In this document: piece after piece, positions 46,350-58,789 of the stretch | Layout: every line of letters begins with the position of its first letter | How positions within the stretch are numbered: the first letter of the stretch is position 1 | Source: Azorinus chamasolen | Taxonomy: Eukaryota > Mollusca > Bivalvia > Cardiida > Solecurtidae | Assembly: GCA_963576725.1 (NCBI GenBank) | Contig: OY755240.1 | Coordinates: forward strand, 14,996,378 to 15,060,377 | DNA length: 64,000 bases | Direction of reading: 5' to 3' | Notes under the pieces: generated by a model | The model's database searches: none | What the model was told of the DNA's origin: nothing | What the model saw: only the letters and a program-made list of their open reading frames with translations | Program-made: the position numbers and the translations under genes

Positions 46350-47105
46350 GTTAAAATTCTTGTGCAACAAACTTCTCCTACACTATTAAAGAGATTTCCT
46401 TCAAACGTTTACATATGAACCAGCTATATGTGAGGATGGCCATCTGGTTTGTAAATTTGGCTGCAGCAATTTTGACAGAAGTTATGGCCCTTTGTATTTT
46501 TTCCTTATATAAAATATATAGCGCAAAAAACTCTTGTGCAGCTAACTCCTCATACACTATTTGAGGGATTTACTTCAAACTTTTACATATGAACCAGCTA
46601 TATGTGAGGATGGTCATGTGGTTTGGAATTTTGGCTGCAACAATTTTGACAAGTTATGGTCATTTGTCATTTTTCCACATAGCGAACAAATCTTGTGCAG
46701 CTAACTCCTCCAACACTATTTTCCTTATATAGAATATATAGCGAAAACAGCTGGTGCTCCAACACTATTTTCCTTGTATAGAATATATAGCGAAAAAATC
46801 TTGTGCAGCTAACTCCTACACTATCAGAGGGATTTCCTTCAAACTATTACATATAAACCAGCTATATGTGAGGATGGCCATGTGGTTTGGAATTTTGGCT
46901 GCAACAATTTTGACAGAAGTTATGGCCCTTTGTAGTTTTTCCGTATATAGAATGTATAGCGAAAAAATGTTGTGCAGCTAACTTCTCCTACACTGTTTGA
47001 GGGATGTACTTCAAACTTTTACATATGAACCAGCTATAGTTTTTCCTTATATGGAGTAATAGCGAAAATGTCTTGTGCAACTAACTCCTCCTATACTATT
47101 TTGAC
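46350..47105. repeat. Degenerate tandem repeat, unit ~167-175 bp, about five copies
   Basis: CTTGTGCAGCTAACTCCTCC-type motif recurs at ~46,360, 46,532, 46,694, 46,800, 46,970 and 47,073. Complete units include TACATATGAACCAGCTATAT, GGTTTGGAATTTTGGCTGCA and TTATGGCCCTTTGTA. Two units carry internal deletions. Preceded by a short TCCG/TCTG microsatellite at ~46,320-46,350. Confidence 0.9.
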
Positions 47106-47224
47106 ATATGAATTTATTCTTCTTATGGGTGCCAGGGGAGAGGGTGCCAGAGGGTGATTTAATTCCTCTTTGGTAGCGGGGGCGGGGTACCGGGGGAGAC
47201 ATGTGTTTTTCTCAAAAACAAACT

Positions 47225-47365
47225 CTAGATAGTTTTGATGTTATTAGTTTTGAAAAATAAAAGCATATTGCTTAAGCTGGTGCTAGGGGGCGTGAGTAGT
47301 GTTGCATTTTGAATTACTATTTTTGCATTTCTACTTTTGCTTTTGAAGGATCACCAATTTTCTGA
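47225..47365 (+). repeat. Dispersed ~280-bp repeat unit, copy 7 (3' half, variant subfamily)
   Basis: GTTTTGATGTTATTAGTTTT, then CTTAAGCTGGTGCTAGGGGG, then TTTGAAGGATCACC. Lacks the AGACTC hairpin through an internal deletion. Confidence 0.8.
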
Positions 47366-47677
47366 AAATATTAACATCGTACGATGACTAAGTATTATTT
47401 CAATCTGTTGCGGTTCTATACACTGCTAGTCGCAAGGCAATAATGTATTACCCATGTTATGTCATGAATATCTGTGTACGCAATAATGACATCATGCCAG
47501 CTAAGTAGATAAAGTAATATAATGACAACAATATCAACACAGAAGTACATACACAACCGATAGACTAACTTATTTCGGAACAAACCATGACCTACTCGAA
47601 TGTAAACAAAATGAAGCAATTATGACGGTTCCTGATTTTTAAAGGACTTCGCAAGCCAAAACTTTTCAAAATAATTG

Positions 47678-47745
47678 TCGTGGTGCAAAGGATATGTATC
47701 TGGGCTTGCATGTGGCGGGTCTCGAGTTCGATTCTGACCAATGGC
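47678..47745 (+). other. tRNA-like sequence (possible tRNA relic or SINE head)
   Basis: GGTGCAAAGGATATGTATCT, then TTGCA, then GAGTTCGATTCTGACC: a weak A box and a B-box-like GTTCGATTC at tRNA spacing. Stems are imperfect. An inverted relative lies at 47,885-47,965. Confidence 0.3.
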
Positions 47746-47884
47746 CAATTATTAATTAAATGTCCATACAAAACAACAATAAATATAACATATAATAATT
47801 AATAACAAAATATTAACATATAATTGAAAACGACTAAAATTTAAAAAGATGATTACCAATAGCAAATCATTTTTGTTTTATAAA

Positions 47885-47966
47885 AAGAAACCTGCATAGC
47901 CTGAGATTTGAACCCACGACCCCCTGTTTGCAAGACCAGATACATATCCATTAGACCAAAGCCCTG
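47885..47966 (-). other. tRNA-like sequence, inverted partner
   Basis: The minus strand reads TTTGGTCTAATGGATATGTA, then TCTTGCAAAC, then CGTGGGTTCAAATCTCAGGC. A and B boxes (TGGTCTAATGG and GGTTCAAATC) are recognisable, and the central TGC would be an Ala-type anticodon, but arm pairing is poor. Pseudogene or SINE-derived. Confidence 0.35.
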
Positions 47967-49529
47967 AACAATATTGGTGGCAACTTATTACATTATATTG
48001 TCTGGTCCTATATATGTGTTTTGTTATGTAAACAACAAAATAACATCAAGTCTCAATATAGCGTGGTTTACCTGTACCTATATAGTGTCTTGTCTATGTA
48101 TATGAATATTGCACATTCATTAACCCTTTCTTTCATATCATTGCCTTTTCACGTATCCGCAAACGTAGTAGATCCATATCAGAGTTCTCCTATAGGAGCC
48201 ATTTGATCAGTGTCTGCTCTGTTTTCTAATGGAAGTTGATAGATACGTTTCTCTAGTACCTAAGATGGTACACTGTGTCGACCGCGTATTTACACCATTG
48301 CAGACAATAATTGCAATGTACAGTGTCAATCCGCAAATAAGTGTTTGTCGTATACACATAGCACAGACGTTTCAAGGAGGGGCTTGCTTATGAAAAATCA
48401 AAGACAAGAAGGGGTGCAAAGGCTAACTCTGTTCAAATTGAAATAGGAAATGACGTCATCGATGGAGATAGGCATTAAGAGATGTGGCTACTAAAGTTGT
48501 AATATGAAAAACAGTTGAAGATAAAATATAGTCTGAAATAAGGTAAGAGTCGAGTTTTAGCGCTTTTGCCCAAACGATTCTTACCCGGCGACGAAAACAT
48601 CTACAGAAAATGGCTTTCTGGAGAAATTTATCAACACGGACGAAAGATGATACAAGGCATCCAGTTAAAGCAGTCAAAATGTCATGATCTAACCACCAGC
48701 ACCATGCCCCACCACATACACCAGCATAGATATAAGTTGAACGATTTTAAAGGATCTAGCCCCTGCCATACTTTACATATCTACATTCGTACAAATATAA
48801 TTTAGAATCCTCCAATCGCACACCAGAGGCATACAATGCAGCAACGATCAGAAGGCCAGACACTTGGTGATTTTAGTTCAAACAGTTGTTTCAATATGTA
48901 TTTGACAAGTAGGTATCTCACACAGCGCTGCATAATTCGAATTGACAATACAGGAACCTCAGACATAACGCCATAGACGGAGTAAAGTGTGCGCTGATCA
49001 GACCTATATGATACGTTAAGACGGGCGTCCAATGCGTTCAGATAAATTTATCGTCATCAAATTGTTTCATTATAATGTCAAAACATTAAATATATGCCTA
49101 TGCTTGTAAATTATTAATTAGTATGAAAGACATGTCACATTTCTTGACTTCAGCAGACATCCATTCTATTTGAAAGAAAAACATACACTGTAGATCTTAA
49201 ATGGGAAATTGTGTGAAAGATACGAAAGGGTCAAATGTTACTCAGTGGGCTAAATATCGAACCCGCGGGTATGATTAAGTAGTCATATCGTCATTTGGGT
49301 GACTATTCCGTTTCATGATGGCCTCTTTTCTAAACATCCCCAGTAAGCAAAACCCTTTAACGCTTTAGTGTCTGATTTTTCTCTCAGACATCAGCACACG
49401 CCTGAAAACGTGCAGACTTCCTTAATACATCAGCATGTTTCCTTGTGGCAATTGGTCATTGATTTTAATACCAACCCAAACTATAATGCATTTTAGTGTT
49501 ATCAATATAAACTATATCACATATCGCTT

Positions 49530-50010
49530 CTTCATGAATGTGTAGTAACGTCAAGCCGGCAACGCCACATACATGACGCGACCACCAAAACATCGATATA
49601 TAGCATGTCACACATACAACTACACACCCAAACACACGCACATATGATGAAAACCTTAACAAACACACAAGTACTAGAGACAAACATTCCAAAAATGAAC
49701 AAAACCACAAGTACAAAGATGCAAGACAACAAAATTTAATGTAAGGGTGACTAAGAGAGAACTACCTTGGAACGGTCAATGACAATCACCACTGGGGGTT
49801 CAAGCCGGTTTACGGACGTCCGAATCTCATACGTATCTCACAGTCACCCTAGTTTAGCAAATGGTGTAACTAAAGATATCACCACCGGACTGTTCCACAA
49901 CATAGAAGACTGTAAACACATGACAATATGTAATACATGACATAACAAGTGTGAATGTCCGTCAGATATGTACTCAATGACTTTGCTGAAGTCAAAGCAA
50001 TAACAGGGAA
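49530..50010 (-). mobile_element. Insertion in block F resembling a diverged PLE 3' tail
   Basis: Absent at the equivalent place in block E (~27,497). Contains CCTTGGAACGGTCAATGACA and GGTTCAAGCCGGTTTACGGA, like the GGAACGGTCAGTGACAAAAG and GGGTTAAACCGGTTTATGGG of the PLE tails, but its terminal half differs from the other copies. Confidence 0.6.
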
Positions 50011-50324
50011 GCCGTTAAGGGAACATATTCAGTCAAACGTGATCTGACTAGCATTTATAAACACATTTTATCCAGCTCATCAGTACCCAGGCTTTTCGTC
50101 AATCGTGAAATGATTTGAATTAACAGCTATATTCCTCTCAACAGGGTCACTCCATGCATTATCATCGATCTATCCCACTATTGGAAAATAACTTTTCCCA
50201 AAATGCTAATCTGGATGTTATTTTTGATAAAGAGCTATCCGGGTAGATACTAACCGGAGGTTCGAAACGGTTGACATTCTGTATGTTTTCGGGATAGATA
50301 TTACAAGACAATATGGCTTCCAAG

Positions 50325-50480
50325 GCGGTACTATTATCTTCCCTCTATTGTCTATTTGTGTGGTATGTGTCTGCACGTCTCATTGTGCCTTTGATTTTGA
50401 TTGTGTGTGTCTTGATTCTGTTCGAGGTACTCAGTGTTTTGTATGTGGTGTTTCCGCATATACTTTTGTCCGTCTAAGTT
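50325..50480 (+). mobile_element. PLE 3'-tail fragment inside block F
   Basis: CTTCCAAGGCGGTACTATTA through TTTTGTATGTGGTGTTTCCG. Orthologous to 27,770-27,920 by position. Confidence 0.7.
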
Positions 50481-52734
50481 CATGTCAAGCCAGTCGCAGC
50501 CCAAGTATCATTTGCAGCCAGGTTTGATCCAGAGTAAATATCTATTTAATCGCTGTCTCATCAGGATCGAAACTGATTAATCCACAACCAGTCGTTTCTC
50601 ACACGTTTAAACGAATACGAACTAAGTTGTTTCTGGGATGTAATTTAACACTTTACATGATAGATACTCATGTAAGAAATGATAACATTTTGTTTCTTAT
50701 GATATACAGACACAGGATCTTTTGATACTTTGATATGTTTGATATGTGTCTACTCTGGTAGCAAAAATTTGCAAAATACTAACTTTATGTAAAGTTTTAA
50801 CAATGTGTATTGTCTTCAGTTTTATCATTAGATACCAGTGTTTGAAAATAATGTTGCAGATTTCCATCGTAAATAGAACACATGTTGTACAGTATTAATT
50901 AGTTCGTTATCAGTCACTCGTTTTACCGTTTACCTGATAGAGGGCGTATTTTGCCTTCTGTACAAACAGGGTTGACTCAGATCAGATGGTCACTGTAGGA
51001 GTCGTTCGATCAGGGTCTGGCGTTGTTTTGCTTATGTATTTAAATAGATATGGCTTACAGTCTCTAGCAAGTTCAAGTTGCTTTTTGGTTCTTAAAGATT
51101 TCGATACTGAAGCTAAGCATCCGTGGTGTCATTGTTTCTTACATGCATATATTTATATTGCTGTCACTATTTACATGTATATTCACAATGTTAATGTTTA
51201 AAGCAGTACTCGTATCAGAACGTCCTTACTTGTACTAGTAATCTCTTCAAATCGACATCAAACAGTATTGAAAGATGAATGCCGGGTTATTAATGGTAAG
51301 ATTTTTGATAATGATAACATTGGTAATTATCTGGGATGAATGGGATGTGTGCACTGCAAACGGTGCAGATCAGACCGATCGCCGCGAATTCGAAATGACA
51401 TCTGGCTATAGTCTACACTGTTTAACTTATTCTATTGTTGTCATTTTTTCTCCATATTTATCCATTTGAGAAAGTAAAGACACAAATCATTAAAATTCCA
51501 TTAGCGAATGGAAAAAACCTAATCAGACGGCTCCTATCGGATCTGTCTGATTTGGGTCTACTCTGTATGCAATTACGCGAAAACACGTTTATATGAAGAA
51601 AAGGGATAATTAAGATATATTGATGTGGTTCAATTCATTTCTTAGATTTGTAAGTAGATTTGATTACTGTGGCAAGAACATTCAGACGTTTACATCAAAC
51701 TTGTGGATATCTAATGTTTTGGGATAACTGCGAAAAGACAAACAAAAACAGTTGTTCCGTGTAACAAATTAAACACCGTTTTCTATTGCAGAGTTTACTG
51801 TTGACAAGCATTGCTGCAAATCCAGAAAATAAAGGTCGGTCTTACAGAATACAGCAAACTCTAGTTTCAATACCGATACACAATACAAGTAGCGGTTTCA
51901 TGAAGGATGCAAACCATTCAGAAAATTGTCAGTATGCATTTGACCTTGTAATAAGCAACTACTTATATTAAAATATCTAAATTATTTCTATTAAACGTTC
52001 AAAATGGTAGAACTAGACAACTCATTTAAATGAAGTAATTAACCATATTCATATTAGTCAGTTACTATTTTATATTGTCTAGACGTATCGACTGCTGTAA
52101 TTTTATTCTGGGTATCTATTCTCCCTGTGATTAATGCACTTTTTATTCCTCCTTCAAAATATTTAATTGTTAATGAGACATAACGTCACTTGGTGTCTGA
52201 TTTGGATCCGAGACTGATTCAGATTTGATGATAGATATGTTACTGGTAAAATGCATTTAACTAACTATTTTTATGAGTGATTATGAAATGCATTGAATTG
52301 GTGTCTTCGGAAGAATGCTTTGCCGATGAAACCTGTACATATAACTATAACAGTAGACAGTACATGTTCTGATTAGAGGACAAATCTTAAATCTTTGGAA
52401 AGTCAAAATGCCCCATCATCTGGTCTACAAGAAAACAAGTATTTTAGGATAGTTCATAACCATTTTTGAAGTTTGCCGACTGACATCGCTCTCGCTCTAA
52501 GCAATCCGCGCCCACCAGTCTATGAGACGAACCTTTTAGATCCATATATTAGGTTCTCATAAGGCGTTTCCCTGTTTGCTAAATCAGTCAATGTTAAATT
52601 AATTTGTTTCCTAAACGTGCAAAATAGTGAATAAATTATGGAAATAGTTCCATTAGGCTGAACGTCTTCCCTGATTAATATCAATGTAAGACTGTATGGG
52701 TAGTAATTAAGCAAAGTTTAGACTCCATTATTAA

Positions 52735-52955
52735 CCCATTCCCTCATATTGCCGACTTTTGACGACTCTGTAAAAGTCACTTTGTGAAACCATTGTGATA
52801 AATACAGCATTTGCTCCTATAGGAGCAAATGCTCTATTTATCACAATGGTTTCAAAATACAAAGTTCTAATGTTTTCCTTTTCTTTTGTTAATGCTCCAT
52901 TTCGGTAGATTTATTCAAAGAGGTTGTATATAAAAATAGCCTATGAGTTAATAGG
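52735..52955. mobile_element. TTAA-type MITE, CCCATTCCCTCAT family, copy 2
   Basis: Flanked by TTAA and TTAC; hairpin at 52,786-52,853 (arms of 33 bp, TCCTATAGGA centre, one arm mismatch). Block E at ~31,067 has an uninterrupted ATTATTAATAAGG, the empty site. Confidence 0.85.
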
Positions 52956-54263
52956 TTACACAAGGAATGTTTGAGCTTGAAAAAAAGGTTTTGTTTGATA
53001 TCATATGCTAGCAGAGCAGAACTTGTTCTGACGGGATCACGGTGTACTCTTTTGTGGCGACATGAACAAACTTAAGTATTAGAGAAAAGGGTACACTCGA
53101 TATTTCACTAGGATATACTGTGACGCTTGATATTGAAAACGTACATGTAATTTGCAGAATAAATACTAATATATTGTTCTAAGGTTTAAATTTAAGTTGT
53201 GTGGACATGGACATAAGTAAACGTACTTTTCTGTATTTAGAATAAATATGTTTGTTATCAGATATAATATTCATGTACGAAATAAAGCCATCGTGAATAT
53301 GTTTTAGATTATTTGAACTAAGGACAGTATGGCCATGGCAGAAACCAAACAATAATATCTATATTATTACATAAGCAAACAGTGTAGACCCTGGTCAGGC
53401 CGCGATTTGTAAAGGCGTAGAAAATCGTATCAATGGCTGTAATGTCCACTCAAATGCAGATATGGCGCAAATCTGCCTACTTCTGATTTGGTTAATCTTA
53501 TGAGTGTCTAACAGTTTTGATTCAGATCGGACGCCGAGTTATTCGACGTCTCGTCCATATCAAATATGATTACAAATACGAGCGAGACCAGTTTTGATTC
53601 GTGGGTTACAAAACAACTCATCTGGAATCATGCATATTTGGAAAATGCTAGTCAATTTGTGATAGATTTGGGTAAGGGTAAGGTGAAGTCCGAGAATGGT
53701 AGATACTGTTTCACGCAACATGCGACAACAATCACGAATGAATAGTGAGACACATTATAGATGTAAACCTTATCTTATTAACATTTCAAGCACATAAACA
53801 GTATGAACCTTATCAGGCGGCACTAAATGCGTATTTATGTAGTAAATAAGAGGGTTCTCATATTTTAATTCGTATCTAAATTTATTTGTATACGATAAAA
53901 TAGCATTAATATTAGAAGCCGGATGTTAAAATTAGTTTCAAAACCAATCTTCTGACATGTGGCAGTGTAATACAGACTGAATGTCATGCAGAAATATCCA
54001 ATATGAGCTTCCTGTATTACGTTTCACCATGAATAAAGAAGTCACCTGCCTACAAAGATATACAGTGTTCTTTAACAAATTCCGGTTTAATGATACTGTA
54101 ATGATATATGACAAATGACGTATTTGGCCACGGCACAAACAAACTGTATAATAAGTTTATTAATAGTTCATAAGCAAACACGACAGACCCTGACCCGAGC
54201 CGTCTGATCTATTTCTATTCAGGGTAATGAGGTTAAAGGCTTATTTATGGTGTATAAGGTTAA

Positions 54264-54481
54264 CCCTTCGCTTGCTGAATTTTAAAATACATTTCTCATT
54301 CTTTATCAATGCCCTGTTGTATACTTACATATATATTCACTGTGTACAAGTATTGCACTGTGCAATCACTGCTGTGGAGTGCGCTGGTTGCACAATCAAC
54401 TTGTAAATAGTGCAGACCCTGATGAGACAGCTCCTGCACTATTTACAGGTAGGTATATTGACGCGATTAGCAAGCGAAGGG
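54264..54481. mobile_element. TTAA-type MITE, CCCTTCGCTTGC family, copy 3
   Basis: Perfect TTAA on both sides. One arm of the central hairpin has been lost: it reads GAGACAGCTCCTGCACTATT, running straight into the downstream flank. Block E has a single GGGTTAATATCACGAGG at ~36,533, an empty site. Confidence 0.85.
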
Positions 54482-55114
54482 TTAATATCACGAGGAGAAT
54501 AAACTAGTTTTTAAGTTTTTACTGATGAATAAGTAGTTCAATTCATTATCTGCACCAAGAGGAAAAGAGAAAAGGACACTTAAGAATAGATAAACAGGTG
54601 TCTTGGCTTGAATGATTTTTATAGTAAATAGCATGTAACTACAGGCATACGCGTAGTTGGCCACATCAGAAACTGTATACATGTAATCAGTTTTATTTTA
54701 TTTCGTAGTTAAATCCAACGGACACTGATCAGACAGCTTATATAGGAAGTGTCTGATCTGGATCTTTTCAAATTGCACAGACCTTACCAGGTGTCTCTAT
54801 CAGGTATAAGGTCAATAGTCATATAAGAACACAATGTAAGAATTTTAGAGCTCATGTCTATAACTGTTTGGTCACACTATTTCTATAATAATGTTTATAT
54901 TAATAGGTCACCTAGAATTACTGAAGAACCGGACAAAGGATTATGTTGTTTCCAGCCAGCCATTGTCACCTCGTTGTATCAGGTTCTGTGAGGGATTTTG
55001 TAAGTAAGTACAAGAGAACTGTAAGAAAACATTACGCTCAGCATACTTACCACTTGTAACACAGTTTAACCCTTTCCCTCATGTAAACGCATATGCAAAC
55101 AGAGTAGACCCAGA

Positions 55115-55355
55115 TTATACGGTTATCCCCATTGCGCACACATATGTTATCTAAAAGAAATGTTAAAGATCTACAAACATCAAGGCAAGTCCACATTGTG
55201 TAATTTTCAACTTCTGAATTTGAAAAGAATGAACATTGAAGATTACAAGCATGGACAATTTTATTTTCTCTCGCAAAGGTTTTTTTCTATTAATTCAATC
55301 AGTTTATCCTTTATAAGATGGTAAGGTAGGGTAGTATAGAGTGTAGAGAGATCAG
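55115..55355 (-). pseudogene. PLE RT fragment
   Basis: Minus strand: DLSTLYTTLPYHLIKDKLIE, frameshift, then SMFILFK-equivalent and NYTMWTCLDVCRSLTFLLDN followed by ICVRNG. Equivalent to DYSTLYTTLPH and TNWTCSEVCEALTFLL of the 9-kb PLE but more divergent, so a different subfamily. Confidence 0.8.
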
Positions 55356-55608
55356 ACTTGCTCTATAACTAGAATAGTTGAAAGTCCAACCGAAAACAGG
55401 TAATTCCTGCGCACATGGCCTTTTATGAAATGCTCATACACATCAGTGTTTGTATTTTCCAGATTTCCCAGTGTCTGTAGATACACATATATTAATTAAT
55501 GATACAGGTTGTGTCCTGCTGCAGCAAAGTATGGAAGCATGCAAGAAAGCGTTGCAAGATGTAGTCGCAAATCACTGGTCCTCTCTGCTTAGAGAGCTGC
55601 CGTTTTTT

Positions 55609-55905
55609 TTAACTATGTAGAATAGCATTTGTTTCCTCAAGTATCTCATTAGGTCTGTCAATTAACTCGGATTCATGTATTTCTACATGCTTAGATGTTC
55701 CATGCACGAGTCCATCAAATAATGTGCCAGCTTCAGCGATTATGCTTTCAGACGGTAGCTGATCACTCCCCGTGTCTGTTATGTTACGATGAATTTCCTC
55801 TTCCGCAACGCTGTCATTTTCACTCATACAAAGACCAGCAATACTTACATTAAATATTTCTGAAACCAGTACTCCATTCAGTGCGGTTTCAACAAGAAGG
55901 TGTCC
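55609..55905 (-). CDS. Acidic hypothetical ORF, not recognised
   Basis: From MSENDSVAEEEIHRNITDTG to EETNAILHS, 72 codons. The frame stays open upstream without an ATG to ~55,905 (KWKPRGHLLVETALNGVLVS). Codon use looks more gene-like than the AT-rich surroundings. The upstream KWKPRGHLLV loosely recalls a WD-repeat edge, not enough to name a family. Possible exon or TE-borne fragment: no convincing splice sites were assigned. Confidence 0.25.
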   Translation of the reverse strand, partial: GHLLVETALNGVLVSEIFNVSIAGLCMSENDSVAEEEIHRNITDTGSDQLPSESIIAEAGTLFDGLVHGTSKHVEIHESELIDRPNEILEETNAILHS

Positions 55906-56026
55906 CCTTGGTTTCCACTTATTTTATAAAACAGCGATTAGTGCATACACAGGTTCGTACGCATAGTTCGTTGATGCTGTTCATTTTCTACTGAAAAGCA
56001 TGCATATAATATAAATTCCGTATTAT

Positions 56027-56246
56027 CCCATTCCCTCATATTGACGACTTTTGACGACTCTGTAAAGGTCACTTTGTGAAACCATTGTGATAAATAGAGC
56101 ATTTGCTCCTAAAGTAGCAAATTCTCTATTTATCACAATGGTTTCAAACTACAAGATTCTAAAAGTGTCCTTTTATATAATTAATGCTCCTTTTCGGTAG
56201 ATTAATTCAAAGAGGTTGTTCCTAAAATAGCCTATGAGGTAATGGG
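56027..56246. mobile_element. TTAA-type MITE, CCCATTCCCTCAT family, copy 3
   Basis: Flanked by TTAT on both sides; hairpin 56,078-56,145 with centre TCCTAAAGTAGCA (eroded). Unit A at ~43,030 has the uninterrupted sequence. Confidence 0.85.
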
Positions 56247-57851
56247 TTATACATGCATGCTTACATTAATATATACTTTGCATAAGTAAACCATTATCTG
56301 AATCTTCATCAAACAGGTATCTTCATCTGCAATGAAACCACGTTACAGACAGTTCTATTTTCATGACGATTATTACAGTACAATTGAAGTTTCTTATTAA
56401 GGGTATAAAACACGATGTATTAACATCATAGATGCGACATATCAAAATCACCATAATATGAATTGAGGTTTTAGAACAAGCCATTTGATGCTTCGTAATA
56501 ATTCATCAGTAATAAAACTCCACAATGTTGATGTAGAGTGTACTATTAAACAAGATACTGAATATCACTTACTTCTTTTGTAATCGAACGCTTTTTAACT
56601 AAAATATTAATTCATATGTCTAGACCTAAATCTTTATACTAAATGAGTGTACACATTTTCATATAGAATCCACCTGTTTCACTTACACCTAAAATAGCTT
56701 TTCGCATTCAAATCACTTTCAATAAAGGTTTGTGTGTTCATTATACTCATATGCCTTTCAGTTGTTCAAAACAAAACCAGTTAACAAGGTTAAGTTTACA
56801 CATGTTTTAACTCAAGACATAATGCATATTTCTACACAGATTTCAAATTAAAATGCATCTTAAAACACAAGAAACAAGTGCAGATAGTTATCTATCAAAT
56901 ATAATAATGACATTTATTTTTAATGTTTTATGCGGGAAAACACATGACACTTGGGTTGAAAAAATACCATAAGATTGTTACATGAAATTATTTTCATAGA
57001 ATATTTTCCTCCCTTATAGGAATCAAATATTATCCAGAAAAAACTTACGTTTTCCATTTCGCTAGTATCCCATTCTACTCAATTTGGATCAGTTTAGATT
57101 AAACAGTGTACGATATTGATTATGATCTTTGATACGCTTTCCAACGTATAGTGGATAATCCAAGTCAATATTTGTAGAGTAAAAATCATTTTTGATTTCA
57201 TATCCTTTTTCTATATTCCATCGCTTTGATTTTTCTAGAATTTTTAATAAAACTTTTTTGACATTATATTATGTTTATTTCGCAAAAACATTTGTGTTGC
57301 AATTAGTTTGAGATTGCTTTAGACTTTGTGCTTGGACTATAGTGCCCATGTGCAGGTGAACGAACCAACAATATGCAATATATGCTAATAGAATTATAAA
57401 ACAATAGCATAATTAACAATTGAGTTTTTGGCATAAAGGATGCATTCCAAATATAATGCCATGATGTCTTATATAAATATCATATATCTACATACAAGTG
57501 TTCAGTACAGCGTCTCTTCATACGTTATATTCTGTTTTTCTCTTTCAGCCAGAGAACAATGGATTTATTTGTGGCAAAAGGATATTACGCTGAAAACTTA
57601 TGTTCGGATATCCATTGAAAAAAATAAGCATGTCTTAATCATTAATCACCCTGGAGAGATAAAGACCGTTTAATAGTATGTTACTTTAGCCAGACGAGGC
57701 AAAGGAAACGTATCGACTTTTCGAGGAGTTCGAAAACCATTTGACCAACGAATCAGCAGTCTAAAGATAAAATGACAAAATATAAGCTTGAAAATATGCG
57801 AGGTCTCTAAATACAATATACTGAAAATATACCCGTGTCTGTTGTTATATA

Positions 57852-58057
57852 CAGTGAAACCCCGCTAATGCGACCACTTAATAAACAGCCACTGATGTCG
57901 TCTAAAGCAGATGGTTGCTTAATGCAGGTCGAAAGTTTATGCAGAAAGCTCCTATAGGAGCTTTCTGCATAACTTTCGCCCTGCATTAAGCTACCACCTG
58001 CCTCTGCCACCCAGAATTATGCCCCTGTTTGGTGGTCGCATTAGCGGGGTTTTACTG
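57852..58057. mobile_element. TA-flanked MITE, CAGTGAAACCCCGCTAATGC family, copy 1 (206 bp)
   Basis: Ends CAGTGAAACCCCGCTAATGC and its reverse complement (one mismatch), each flanked by TA. Internal hairpin TTATGCAGAAAGCTCCTATA around 57,938-57,976. No ORF. Tc1/mariner-type. Confidence 0.9.
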
Positions 58058-58789
58058 TATTACAGTTATTTGTTATCAGACTTCTTTCTATGATGGTCTT
58101 CTCATTTCTTATTTCGTTGTAGCTGAGCATTCCCAATGCCTAATGTTAACCTCATTAACGCATGTAGATTACGTGGAATGCAATTGTTGTCAACATGTCT
58201 TTAGAAATGATAATTGAAAACCAACTAAGCTTCATATATCGCACGTATTTATTTTGAAAGGCTGCTTAGCGACTCTTACATTAGTTTACATGAGTGTACT
58301 CTGTTCGTAAATGCGACCAAACGCATATATCTGGGGTGAAGTGTTAAAACGTCCATTACGTAATTGATAACATAACTGTATTCATGTGTTTATGCTAGTT
58401 ATCGGTCTATTTGCTCAGTGAGATCTAAATATTATATTGCACGGGAGGCTCTTCCGTATGAATTGTTTTATGCATTTTGAGCTTTGAAGCCATCGGCAAG
58501 AAACAATTACGGTTATTTGACATTGATAGCCGAAATGATGAGACCCCGCATAATTCAATGTGCAATTTAGGCCATGCGCCAGATCCAACCAATTTTGTCA
58601 CCGGTACCATCTAAGTGATAATGCTACCAATGTTTTTTGGCAAGATATAAGTATCTAGAATCAGAAAATATGTTATAGCAGTGAATCGATAGTAGCTTCT
58701 TTTATTTTACACCAATTTTTACCTTGTGGTATTTCTTCTAAATCTGTCAGTAAAAAGAAGACATCAATACATTTCAAACCTATATCTCT

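Larger units (their letters stand above)
48265..55125 (+). repeat. Duplicated block, copy F (~6.9 kb)
   Basis: Direct repeat of 26,375-37,165. It lacks the MITEs at 29,775, 30,425 and 32,552 but has its own at 52,735 and 54,264, and an extra insertion at ~49,530-50,010. It stops at ~55,125, where a PLE fragment begins. Confidence 0.8.
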
